Shown: positions 1 to 5,773 of the stretch, piece after piece | How positions within the stretch are numbered: the first letter of the stretch is position 1 | Layout of the letters: every line of letters begins with the position of its first letter | DNA from: Acidobacteriota bacterium | GTDB taxonomy: Bacteria; Acidobacteriota; Terriglobia; Acidiferrales; 2-02-FULL-67-57 | DNA: 6,509 nucleotides | Reading direction: 5' to 3' | Assembly: GCA_016189965.1 (NCBI GenBank) | Contig: JACPRL010000029.1 | Span: forward strand, 1 to 6,509 | Program-made: the position numbers and the translations under genes | Notes under the pieces: generated by a model | What the model was told of the DNA's origin: nothing | The model's database searches: none | The model's input: only the letters and a program-made list of their open reading frames with translations

Positions 1-627
1 CTCCGAATCGCGCGCCCAGACCACGCGGGCTTCGGCCTCCGTGCCCGTCTGCGGCAGCGTGACGCGCACCAGTTGTCCCGGCTCGAGCGGCGAGTAAAGC
101 AGGACGCGCGCGCCGTGCTGGCTCAAGTCCTGCGTCTCACCGGCCTGCTGCTTCTGGTAGCCCTCTTCGCCCTGCCAGGAAAGAATCACCGGCAGCCGCC
201 GCGGGATGCGCCCCGTGCGCCGCCGCTCCGACGCTTTGAACTCCAGCACCGGCGCCGGGACCCCGCTGGCCTTGACGTAGTCGGAAATTTTCTGCCGGTG
301 CCGCTCCGGCAAGCCGAGAAAGCTGATGGCCATCGCCCGCCCGGGCTCCTCCCGCACCACGCGCCCAGCCGCTTCCACCGGTTGCCGCGCCGGCGGCACG
401 AAGAAGCGCACAATCACCGTCGTCCCCTCCGGCAGCGTCTCGCGCGTCTCCACCAGCAGGCTCCCCACGCTGATGTTGCTGGCGCGGCCCAACACGAACT
501 GCCGCGCGCCCTGCGCTTCGATCTGCGCCAAGATGGGGATGCGCGGCGCCACCCGCCGCTCGGCTCCCACAGCAGTAGCAGCGGGCGAAGCGACGTGCTT
601 GCGGCGCTTGGCTTTGGCGGTGCTCAC
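1..627 (-). CDS. Tandem PilZ-domain protein (3' end cut by window edge)
   Basis: I translated this frame directly from a GTG at 625-627; it is open for 209 codons to the left edge. PilZ domains usually bind cyclic di-GMP and switch motility, adhesion or exopolysaccharide functions. Domain 1 (about residues 23-118) has an RxxxR element (R25-V-A-P-R29, followed by IP) and an N51-I-S53 beta-strand motif, and ends with the typical RAMAISFLGL segment. Domain 2 (from about 134) has R136xxxR140-IP and a canonical D167-L-S169-Q-H-G172, followed by EPGQLVRVTLP and EARVVW. In domain 1 the usual DxSxxG ends in serine (NISVGS), so its ligand binding may be weaker. The N-terminus is basic (KAKRRK) with no signal peptide or membrane segment, so the protein is probably cytoplasmic. 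No good Shine-Dalgarno precedes the GTG; I chose it because it is the first plausible in-frame start and sits just downstream of a promoter-like sequence. The C-terminus and any output domain lie outside the window. The family call is strong; the role is open. Confidence 0.85.
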   Translation of the reverse strand, partial: MSTAKAKRRKHVASPAATAVGAERRVAPRIPILAQIEAQGARQFVLGRASNISVGSLLVETRETLPEGTTVIVRFFVPPARQPVEAAGRVVREEPGRAMAISFLGLPERHRQKISDYVKASGVPAPVLEFKASERRRTGRIPRRLPVILSWQGEEGYQKQQAGETQDLSQHGARVLLYSPLEPGQLVRVTLPQTGTEAEARVVWARDSE

Positions 628-656
628 AGTCGCCAGAGTTCTCTGAGAGTGGGGAG

Positions 657-685
657 AGTATAGGGCGCTGCCGCCCCGCCCACAA
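657..685 (-). promoter_or_regulatory. Predicted sigma70-type promoter of the PilZ gene
   Basis: On the minus strand a TTGTGG hexamer (680-685) is followed after exactly 17 bases by TATACT (657-662). The -10 matches the consensus at five of six positions and the -35 starts with TTG. Transcription would begin near 650, leaving a leader of about 23 bases before the GTG at 627, with no strong Shine-Dalgarno in it. The site lies in otherwise very GC-rich DNA, which makes the AT-rich -10 stand out. Prediction from spacing and consensus only. Confidence 0.45.
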
Positions 686-700
686 TAGGCCGAAGGTCAC

Positions 701-742
701 AGGCTGGAGGCTAGAGGCTGGAGGCTAGAAGCTGGAGGGGCA
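701..742. repeat. 14-bp tandem repeat, two exact copies plus a degenerate third
   Basis: The unit AGGCTGGAGGCTAG occurs at 701-714 and again without change at 715-728. A third copy starting at 729 reads AAGCTGGAGG, then diverges. The unit is itself built from a roughly 7-bp subrepeat (AGGCTGG / AGGCTAG). From memory, AGGCTGGAGGCTAG-like runs are common between genes in Acidobacteriota and give spurious peptides such as ASSLQPLASSL; that attribution was not checked by a search. Confidence 0.85.
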
Positions 743-809
743 ACAGGCGGGTCGAGGGAGCCGACCGCTACCCCCCTACGGGACGGGGGGCGATCGTGGC
801 GGGAAGGCC

Positions 810-829
810 CGGTGTCAACGGTGACACCG
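810..829. repeat. Perfect 8-bp inverted repeat with 4-base loop
   Basis: CGGTGTCA (810-817) and TGACACCG (822-829) are exact reverse complements separated by ACGG. The stem is compact enough to form in RNA from either strand. It has no adjacent T-tract, so I do not call it a terminator. It lies between the C6/G6 inverted repeat and the CCCTTCG elements. Confidence 0.7.
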
Positions 830-881
830 CCATCCCAGAAACCGCCCCGGAAGCCAAAAGGCCGTGACGCGTGGCCCGCGA

Positions 882-910
882 CCCTTCGTCCCGCTCTGCG
901 GGACTCAGGG
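882..910. repeat. REP-like palindromic element, copy A (CCCTTCG...CTCAGGG)
   Basis: The element begins with CCCTTCG (882-888), ends with CTCAGGG (904-910), and its core is the hairpin TCCCGCTCTGCGGGA (889-903; 5-bp stem, 5-base loop). The two ends are the same as those of the element at 956-975, while the core differs, so the pair looks like one repeat family with conserved flanks and a variable core. Confidence 0.6.
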
Positions 911-955
911 CAAGCCCGCGAAAGGCAGGCCACAAAGGCACCCTTCGGGTTGGCT

Positions 956-975
956 CCCTTCGACTACGCTCAGGG
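956..975. repeat. REP-like palindromic element, copy B
   Basis: CCCTTCGACTACGCTCAGGG is an imperfect palindrome with CCCT/AGGG ends. It shares CCCTTCG (956-962) and CTCAGGG (969-975) with the element at 882-910 but has only the six-base core ACTACG. From memory, this 20-mer is a frequent interspersed intergenic sequence in several environmental bacterial groups (it yields spurious FDYAQG and ERSRRE peptides); not verified here. A further CCCTTCG without the partner end lies at 941-947. Confidence 0.6.
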
Positions 976-1054
976 TCTACGCTGCGCTCCGACAGGGCAG
1001 GCGAAGACACAAAGAAAAGGCCGCCCGCAGGTAGCTCGGCCGTGGCGCGGCCTC

Positions 1055-1098
1055 GCAACCTGCGCTACCTTTCCAGAAGCAGAGGTAGCGCGGGTTGC
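1055..1098. repeat. Long stem-loop: 16-bp inverted repeat downstream of protease gene
   Basis: GCAACCTGCGCTACCT (1055-1070) pairs with AGGTAGCGCGGGTTGC (1083-1098) with one mismatch, around a 12-base loop. The mismatch is a G-U wobble in plus-strand RNA and an A-C mismatch in minus-strand RNA. It lies 69 bases past the protease stop codon, so it could cap the 3' end of that transcript, but no T-tract follows on the minus strand. The inner arm can instead pair with a third arm, GCGCTACC at 1127-1134, giving two mutually exclusive hairpins. Confidence 0.75.
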
Positions 1099-1167
1099 CG
1101 GGCTGACCCGAGCGCAGCGAGGGACAGCGCTACCCGCGGCGGTTTGAGATGCGTCGGGCCGGATCAA

Positions 1168-3888
1168 CTAGTAGGCGGCGCGCTGGAGTTGCGCCTCGAG
1201 GGCCTGGCGGATGCGGGCGCGGCTCTCCTCGAGGTGCGCCCGGTTGGTGTAGTCAAGCTGCCCGCTGGCGAGCGCCCGCTCCATGCGCTTCTCCAGTTCC
1301 ACCAGGTCGGCGCGCGCCAACGTCGTGGCATCCTCCGGCGTGCCCGCCGCCGGATTGACCAGCAGGCGAATCAGCAGGTTCAGATGGTCGCGCTGCAGGT
1401 TGCGCCGGAAGCTATTGACATTCCCCCCGGCGGCCAGCTCCGACCAGAGGGCGTCGCGCACGCCGACGAACAGGTCGGCCATGGTGAAGCGGTCGTTGGG
1501 CTCGGGGAACTTCCGCTCCAAGTCCTGGATACGGCTCAACGTGACGGGGTCGTAGAGCCGCAGCAGGGGCGCCACCTGGAGGTTGCGCACGATGGCGTGC
1601 AGCGGATAGTCCTTCCGCGGCGTCGTCCAGGCGAAGGCGTCGAAGTCGAAGAAGCGCTTGAGCGCCAGCTTGTTCAGCAGCCGCCCCGGCACCTCGAAGG
1701 CCTGCGGCGACCACACCTTCTCGGCCAGGAATTTGAGCGCTTCGCGCTGCCGCGCCGCCGGCACCGGCACGAAGGGCAGGCGAGCGTTGGGGTCGCCCAC
1801 GTGGTCGCGGTAGTGGTAGATGCCGCCGATGTACTTCGAGGCCCCCAGCCCCGCCACCGCGTACTCGCCCTGCATGCGGTTGAAGGAGCGGCGGAGGATT
1901 TCGTAGTTCTCTCCCGGCTTCTCCAGCTTCGTTTCCAGGTTGGCGAAGAGGTCGCCCACCAGGCGGAACTGCCTGGCGAACCAGGCCAGGTTGTCGGAGC
2001 CGAAGTCCCAGGGCATGGTGTGCGGGTCAATCGAGCGCGGCCAGAACCAGGAGTCCTCGTCGGTGTTGTAGGAGAGCACCGGCTCGGCCACCCGGGAAGC
2101 CATCTTGCGCAGCTCGGGCATTTCCTCCTCCGGGGTCTTCGCGCCCGGGATGGGCTTGTAAGCGTACTCGATGACCCACTCGTCGTAGGCGCCTACGTTG
2201 GTCATGAAGTAGTCGCCCTGCCGCTCGCCTTTGGGGGCGATGTTGGCGGGGTTGTACTCCATCACCGAATTGCTCACCCCGACGCGCTGGGTGTGCTGCT
2301 TGTCCTGGAGCTGTTCGAGGCTGTTGATGACGCTGCCGCGGTGGTTGTGCCGCAGCCCCAGCGTGTGGCCCACTTCGTGCGCCATCAGTTCCAGGATCCA
2401 CTGCCGGATGTACTCCTCCTCCCGCTCGGGGGAGAGTGCCCCCTGTGCCAGCAGAAGGTCGTAGCCGAAGGCGGCGCGGCGCGCCCCCTCGGCGCCAAAC
2501 GTACAGGTGCGGCTCGGGTCGCGCGCCCAAGGCATCCGGGGCAGGTCGCCCTCCAGCCAGGCCTCTACGTCTTTCCAGCTCTGCACCGGCTCGACGAACT
2601 CCCGGTACTCCGCCCGCAGGAAGCGGATGATGCCGTCGCTGATGCCGATGTCGGCGTCAATCAACTGCCCGGTGTAGGGGTTGGAGTGGGAGGGGCCGAT
2701 GGCGAACCCGGCGTCGTAGCCCGTGAACCAGCGCACCGTGTTGTAGCGGATGTCAGCCGGGTCCCAGTCGGCGTCGTCGGGCTGCTGCTTCACCACCATG
2801 GCATTCTTGAACCCCGCCTTCTCATAGGCGCGGTTCCAGAGCAGGATGCCGTCGCGGATGGCCTCGCGGTACTCCAGCGGAATCGAATTCTCCAGCCAGA
2901 ACACAATCGGCTCCACCGGCTCGGAGACCGCCGCCGTTGGGTCCTTCTTCTTGAGGTGCCAGCGGTTCACCAAGCGCACATAGGGCACCTCCGCCGAATG
3001 GCGCGACAGATCCTGGTAGGTGTCGAGAAAGTGGCCCACGCGGTCATCGGCCAGCCGTGGCATGTAGTCGTTCTCCGGCAAAGCGACCAGGCTGTAGCGG
3101 AAACGCAGCGAGACGCTGCGCGGGTCGGGGAGGATGCTCGGCCCGGTTTCGGAGAACTCCTGCGCCTTGAAGCGGGCCAAGGTACAAATCTCGGAGTTCT
3201 TGGGGAAGGATTTGAGGGAAACGAACCCGCTGTCTTCCTTGTCGAATTGGTAACCGGTCTTGTAGATCAACTTGAACCACTGCCCGAAGCCGTGCAGATC
3301 GCTGGTGAGGAAGATGTCGCGCAGGTCCACCAGCACGCTCTTGCGCTCCGGGTGCGGCTTGCTGGCCAGCTTGCCCGAGCCCAGTACCGAGTCGCTGAAG
3401 GATTTCTCCACCGCCCGGGCTTCCGGCGAGCCCGAGGCGGCGCGGAAATTGATGTTCTTGCGGACGAATTGGACTCGCTTGCCCAGCCGCCGCCACTGGA
3501 AGATGTATTGCTCCATCATGATGGTGCCGTAGACGCCGCGCTCGCCCGTGCCCTGTTCGATCTTGGCCGAGTAGAGGTAGTCGCGGTCGAACTGCTCCGG
3601 CAGCAGCTCAACCAGCACCTTGTTCTCTTCTGCGTTGCGGTAGAAGGTGAACAGCCCCTCGATCTTCTCCATCTCCTTCACCACTTCCTCGAAGGGCTTC
3701 TCCTCTTCCTTCTTCTCCTCAGGCTTTTTTCCCTCCGCCCCTTTGGGCGGCTGCGGGCCGAAGAAGATGCTGCGGGTGTCGGACGGCTCCTGCGCGCCGG
3801 CCGTGCTGTAGGCCGAAGCGCCCGCCACCGCCAGCGCAGCCAGAACCGCCAGCAAGATCGTCAACACCGATTGCCGTTGCCGTTGCAT
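1168..3888 (-). CDS. Exported zinc-dependent metalloprotease (DUF5118-DUF5117-DUF4953 type)
   Basis: A complete 906-residue protein. The N-terminus has a basic start, a hydrophobic stretch (about residues 8-26) and a likely signal-peptidase site after A-G-A32, so it should be exported. A short Lys/Glu-rich linker (about 49-64) precedes a DUF5118-like segment (about 65-110), a DUF5117-like region (about 110-300) and a DUF4953-like catalytic region (about 380-700). The zinc site reads HEVGHTLGLRH: ligands H504, H508 and H514, catalytic E505. A metzincin-style Met-turn follows at S541-V-M543-E-Y545. A helical, charged tail (about 830-906) closes the protein. Length and domain order are typical of this family, which is common in Acidobacteriota and Bacteroidetes; substrates are unknown. 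The ATG at 3886-3888 is supported by AAGGAG six bases upstream. It faces away from the M20 hydrolase gene across 488 bases. Nothing is truncated and all metal ligands are present. Protease activity is inferred from the motif. Confidence 0.93.
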   Translation of the reverse strand: MQRQRQSVLTILLAVLAALAVAGASAYSTAGAQEPSDTRSIFFGPQPPKGAEGKKPEEKKEEEKPFEEVVKEMEKIEGLFTFYRNAEENKVLVELLPEQFDRDYLYSAKIEQGTGERGVYGTIMMEQYIFQWRRLGKRVQFVRKNINFRAASGSPEARAVEKSFSDSVLGSGKLASKPHPERKSVLVDLRDIFLTSDLHGFGQWFKLIYKTGYQFDKEDSGFVSLKSFPKNSEICTLARFKAQEFSETGPSILPDPRSVSLRFRYSLVALPENDYMPRLADDRVGHFLDTYQDLSRHSAEVPYVRLVNRWHLKKKDPTAAVSEPVEPIVFWLENSIPLEYREAIRDGILLWNRAYEKAGFKNAMVVKQQPDDADWDPADIRYNTVRWFTGYDAGFAIGPSHSNPYTGQLIDADIGISDGIIRFLRAEYREFVEPVQSWKDVEAWLEGDLPRMPWARDPSRTCTFGAEGARRAAFGYDLLLAQGALSPEREEEYIRQWILELMAHEVGHTLGLRHNHRGSVINSLEQLQDKQHTQRVGVSNSVMEYNPANIAPKGERQGDYFMTNVGAYDEWVIEYAYKPIPGAKTPEEEMPELRKMASRVAEPVLSYNTDEDSWFWPRSIDPHTMPWDFGSDNLAWFARQFRLVGDLFANLETKLEKPGENYEILRRSFNRMQGEYAVAGLGASKYIGGIYHYRDHVGDPNARLPFVPVPAARQREALKFLAEKVWSPQAFEVPGRLLNKLALKRFFDFDAFAWTTPRKDYPLHAIVRNLQVAPLLRLYDPVTLSRIQDLERKFPEPNDRFTMADLFVGVRDALWSELAAGGNVNSFRRNLQRDHLNLLIRLLVNPAAGTPEDATTLARADLVELEKRMERALASGQLDYTNRAHLEESRARIRQALEAQLQRAAY

Positions 3889-3894
3889 GACACT

Positions 3895-3900
3895 CTCCTT
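3895..3900 (-). promoter_or_regulatory. Ribosome binding site of the metalloprotease gene
   Basis: Minus-strand AAGGAG, six bases before the ATG at 3888. It is a near-consensus Shine-Dalgarno at good spacing and fixes the start codon, so the signal peptide is complete as annotated. Confidence 0.8.
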
Positions 3901-3981
3901 TGCTTTATTGAAATGCGGGAATCCTCATCTACAGTACGAGGGTGGACGCTCCCCGCTTCCCCCGGTGCTCCCCAGCGGGCA

Positions 3982-4005
3982 GCCCTGCCCTCTGTCCGGC
4001 AGGGC
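3982..4005. repeat. Perfect 8-bp inverted repeat upstream of the protease gene
   Basis: GCCCTGCC (3982-3989) and GGCAGGGC (3998-4005) are exact reverse complements with an 8-base spacer. It sits about 95-115 bases upstream of the protease start codon, near where the weak candidate promoter would begin transcription, so it could be a leader hairpin or an operator. It resembles neither the 4106 nor the 4174 palindrome. Confidence 0.6.
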
Positions 4006-4105
4006 GCGCCAGTCTACTCCCATTCTTCCGTGTGCGCAAAGCGGTCTTTTCTGGCTTGAGCCCAACTCAGCGGCTCCCCGTTGAGTCTCTCTTTCCTTGC
4101 GGTGG

Positions 4106-4125
4106 GGCAGACATTCGTGTCTGCC
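4106..4125. repeat. Perfect hairpin with TTCG loop, member of a dispersed repeat
   Basis: GGCAGACA (4106-4113) and TGTCTGCC (4118-4125) form a perfect 8-bp stem around TTCG. The preceding CGGTGGGGCAGA (4100-4111) recurs exactly at 5746-5757, again leading into a hairpin, so the two loci share a repeat family. From memory, GGCAGACA-loop-TGTCTGCC hairpins are frequent between genes in Acidobacteriota and Planctomycetes; not checked. Confidence 0.75.
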
Positions 4126-4126
4126 G

Positions 4127-4143
4127 GGCGCCCTCCGGGCGCC
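4127..4143. repeat. Second, GC-only hairpin adjoining the TTCG hairpin
   Basis: GGCGCCC (4127-4133) and GGGCGCC (4137-4143) pair perfectly around a 3-base loop (TCC), one base after the previous hairpin. The tandem pair of stems is very stable in either strand. There is no run of T after it on the plus strand (TAAGGCCTTTCG), so I do not call a terminator. Confidence 0.65.
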
Positions 4144-4173
4144 TAAGGCCTTTCGTCGCCCCCGCCTGCGTTC

Positions 4174-4199
4174 TGCGTCGAGAACGCGTTCCCGACGCA
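4174..4199. repeat. 26-bp near-perfect palindrome, possible operator
   Basis: TGCGTCG (4174-4180) and CGACGCA (4193-4199) flank a perfect inner palindrome, GAACGCGTTC (4182-4191). Twelve of thirteen symmetric base pairs match; only 4181 (A) against 4192 (C) fails. It has no loop, so it is better suited to a symmetric dimeric DNA-binding protein than to an RNA hairpin. It lies about 180 bases upstream of the M20 hydrolase start. It may equally be another interspersed repeat. Confidence 0.6.
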
Positions 4200-4363
4200 T
4201 TTCCGGGCAATTGTGGAAGTGTCGCTACCCCTCGCCCGCATCGCGCCGAAGAGCGGATGAAGATTCTTCCTTGACAGCCTTTACCCCGTTCCGGCAACCT
4301 GCCGCAGGCAGGGCTCACCGCCGATTAGACGCCCGGCATCCAAAAAGGTAACGAAGAGAACTC

Positions 4364-4368
4364 AGGAG
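4364..4368 (+). promoter_or_regulatory. Ribosome binding site deciding the GTG start of the M20 hydrolase
   Basis: AGGAG ends eight bases before the GTG at 4377-4379. Because the codon is a non-ATG start, this site is the main support for it, together with the twin-arginine motif that begins three codons later. Confidence 0.75.
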
Positions 4369-4376
4369 CCAGACGC

Positions 4377-5732
4377 GTGCTGACGCGACGCCAGTTCAAC
4401 CATCACCTCTCCAGCGCTCTCGTCGCCGCCGCCGTCGCTCCCCGCTCGCTCCTCGCACAGGAAGAGCCGCCCGTACTCTGCCGGCCAACGCTAGTCAACA
4501 CCGAGCGCCTCTGGGACACGCTTGAAAAACTGAGCGAGTTCGGCGCCCTGCCGGAAGGCGGCACCACCCGCCTCGGCTTCTCCCCCGAAGACCTCGAGGC
4601 GCACCACTGGCTGATGGAGCAGCTCCGCGCCGAAGGCCTCGATGTGGCGGTCGACGCCGCCGCCAACCTTCGCGCCACCCGCGCCGGGGAGCGCGACGAC
4701 CTCCCCGCCCTCTGGTTCGGCTCCCACATTGATACCGTGCCTCGCGGCGGCAACTTCGACGGCTGCGTCGGCTCGATGAGCGCGCTGGAAGTCATCCGCA
4801 CCCTGAACGAAAAGGACGTCCGCACCCGCCACCCGCTCGTCGTCGTCATCTTCGCCAACGAAGAGGGTGTGCACTACGGCCGCGGGCTCTTCGGCAGCCG
4901 GGCGCTCGCCGGCCTTCTCGATCCGGGCGAGCTCGAAGCGACCGATGAGCAGGGCGTGCGCTTGGCCGACTGGATTCGCCGCTACGGCGGCGACCCCGCC
5001 CGCATCCCCGAGATGACCCCGCCGCCCGGCGCCATCCACAGCTATCTGGAGCTGCACATCGAGCAGGGCGCCACGCTGTTCGAGCGCGGCCTCCCGCTGG
5101 GCATCGTCGAAGGCATCGTGGGCATCGAGCGCTACCGCGTCATCCTCACCGGCTTGGCCAACCACGCCGGCACCACCCCGATGGAGCAGCGGCGCGACGC
5201 CCTGGTCACCGCGTCGAAAATCATCCTCGCCGTGCGCCAGATCGTCACCGAGGAGCCCGGCCGCCAGGTGGGCACCGTCGGGACGCTCAGCGTCGAGCCC
5301 GGCGCGCCCAACGTCGTCCCCGGCCGCGTGACCTTCCCCGTCGAGCTGCGCGACCTCTCGATGGAGAAGATCCAACTGCTGGCCGAGCGCATCCGCGCCC
5401 GCGCCGCCGAGCTGGCGGCCGAAGACCGCGTCGGCTTTTCTTGGGAGCCAGTCAGCTCGCACCAGCCGGCGCTCACCGACCGGCGCATCCGCGGCCACAT
5501 CCAGAAAGCCGCTGAAGAGCTTCGCGCCCCGACCCTCACCATGCCGTCGGGCGCCGGCCACGACGCTCAGTCCATGGCCCGGCTCTGTCCCGTGGGGATG
5601 ATTTTCGTTCCCAGCCGTGGCGGCATCAGCCACGCGCCGGAGGAGTTCACCCGCCCCGAAGAGGTCGCCTGCGGCTGCGAGGCCCTTTACCGCACACTCC
5701 TCCGCCTCGACGCGATTGAAAGACTTGGCTAG
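4377..5732 (+). CDS. Tat-exported M20 hydrolase, N-carbamoyl-amino-acid hydrolase / allantoate amidohydrolase type
   Basis: A complete 451-residue metal-dependent amidohydrolase. Relatives cleave the carbamoyl group from N-carbamoyl-L-amino acids, or hydrolyse allantoate or ureidoglycolate, releasing ammonia and CO2. Family motifs in order: GSH117-I-D119-T, GGNFD128G, NE162E163G, H227IEQG, NH263AGTTPM, GAGHDAQSM (392-400) and GISH419AP. By family comparison the di-metal ligands are H117, D128, E163, H227 and H419, with E162 as general base; all are present. The N-terminus has a twin-arginine motif (TRRQF, 3-7), a hydrophobic stretch and a likely cleavage after SLLA27. Most relatives are cytoplasmic and shorter, so a Tat leader suggests a folded, metal-loaded enzyme in the periplasm. 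The gene begins with GTG and stands divergent from the exported protease; no hydantoinase or ureide gene is seen nearby, so the substrate cannot be fixed. The M20 family is certain, the exact reaction is not. Confidence 0.9.
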   Translation: MLTRRQFNHHLSSALVAAAVAPRSLLAQEEPPVLCRPTLVNTERLWDTLEKLSEFGALPEGGTTRLGFSPEDLEAHHWLMEQLRAEGLDVAVDAAANLRATRAGERDDLPALWFGSHIDTVPRGGNFDGCVGSMSALEVIRTLNEKDVRTRHPLVVVIFANEEGVHYGRGLFGSRALAGLLDPGELEATDEQGVRLADWIRRYGGDPARIPEMTPPPGAIHSYLELHIEQGATLFERGLPLGIVEGIVGIERYRVILTGLANHAGTTPMEQRRDALVTASKIILAVRQIVTEEPGRQVGTVGTLSVEPGAPNVVPGRVTFPVELRDLSMEKIQLLAERIRARAAELAAEDRVGFSWEPVSSHQPALTDRRIRGHIQKAAEELRAPTLTMPSGAGHDAQSMARLCPVGMIFVPSRGGISHAPEEFTRPEEVACGCEALYRTLLRLDAIERLG

Positions 5733-5745
5733 CTTTAGCCGGGCT

Positions 5746-5773
5746 CGGTGGGGCAGAGGCTCTTACGCCTCTG
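5746..5773. repeat. Hairpin repeat in the convergent gap, overlapping the TPR stop codon
   Basis: CAGAGGC (5754-5760) and GCCTCTG (5767-5773) form a perfect 7-bp stem with a six-base loop. The lead-in CGGTGGGGCAGA (5746-5757) is identical to 4100-4111. The stem sits between two convergent genes, 15-30 bases past the M20 hydrolase stop, and its right half encodes the last residues (Pro-Glu-Ala) and the TAA stop of the TPR gene. Position suits a bidirectional transcription end, but only GTTTC follows on the plus strand and no T-tract on the minus strand, so termination is a weak inference. Confidence 0.6.

Larger units (their letters stand above)
628..1167. other. Gene-free, repeat-rich intergenic region between protease 3' end and PilZ gene
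   Basis: About 540 bases without a believable gene. Reading frames here are short or are extensions of antisense frames, and their peptides are low-quality translations of palindromes. Contents: the PilZ promoter at the left, a 14-bp tandem repeat (701-742), a C6/G6 inverted repeat (771-776 with 785-790), an 8-bp-stem hairpin (810-829), two elements sharing CCCTTCG and CTCAGGG ends (882-910 and 956-975), and a set of GGTAGCGC/GCGCTACC arms (1055-1134). No hairpin is followed by a T-tract in the minus-strand direction, so I cannot name an intrinsic terminator for the protease gene, although the strong stems at 1055-1098 could act as an mRNA 3' end stabiliser. Confidence 0.7.
3889..4376. other. 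Divergent intergenic region between protease and M20 hydrolase genes
   Basis: This 488-base gap must hold the promoters and leaders of both flanking genes. I see no credible gene: the frames crossing it are repeat translations. For the protease a weak candidate promoter is TTGCGC (4034-4039) and TAGACT (4011-4016) with a 17-base spacer on the minus strand. On the plus strand a perfect TTGACA (4271-4276) has no matching -10 at 16-18 bases. Palindromes fill the middle: 3982-4005, 4106-4125, 4127-4143 and 4174-4199. Any could be a regulator site or simply an interspersed repeat. Confidence 0.6.

Noticed and set aside
137..700. A 187-codon minus-strand frame overlapping the PilZ gene
   Set aside because: It is a frame-shifted reading of the PilZ gene rich in Ala, Gly and Arg with no motif; the GTG frame beginning at 627 gives two clear PilZ domains.
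771..790. C6/G6 inverted repeat as a transcription terminator for the protease gene
   Set aside because: Nearly 400 bases past the stop codon, with no T-tract on the minus-strand side; GC runs pair easily by chance in this composition.
812..1147. A possible small protein of 111 residues in the intergenic region
   Set aside because: It reads straight through the CCCTTCG elements and other palindromes, giving repeat-type peptide (FDYAQG), with no convincing ribosome binding site.
871..4059. A 1062-codon open frame on the plus strand, opposite the metalloprotease
   Set aside because: Its codons are exactly in register with the protease codons, so it stops only where the protease uses TTA, CTA or TCA. 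These codons are avoided in such GC-rich genes, which explains the length. Its peptide shows no family motif, whereas the minus strand has a signal peptide, zinc motif and Shine-Dalgarno.
4271..4299. TTGACA as the -35 of a promoter for the M20 hydrolase
   Set aside because: The -35 is perfect but at 17 bases spacing the -10 would be GCAACC, and shifts by one base do not help; not supported as a sigma70 promoter.
4097..4351. A possible 84-residue protein in the divergent region
   Set aside because: Its start lies in the dispersed hairpin repeat and its Arg-rich peptide (GRHSCLPG) is a translation of that repeat.
4491..5633. A 380-codon open frame on the minus strand, opposite the M20 hydrolase
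   Set aside because: Also an in-register antisense frame explained by rare TTA, CTA and TCA codons; the plus strand carries all M20 motifs in order.
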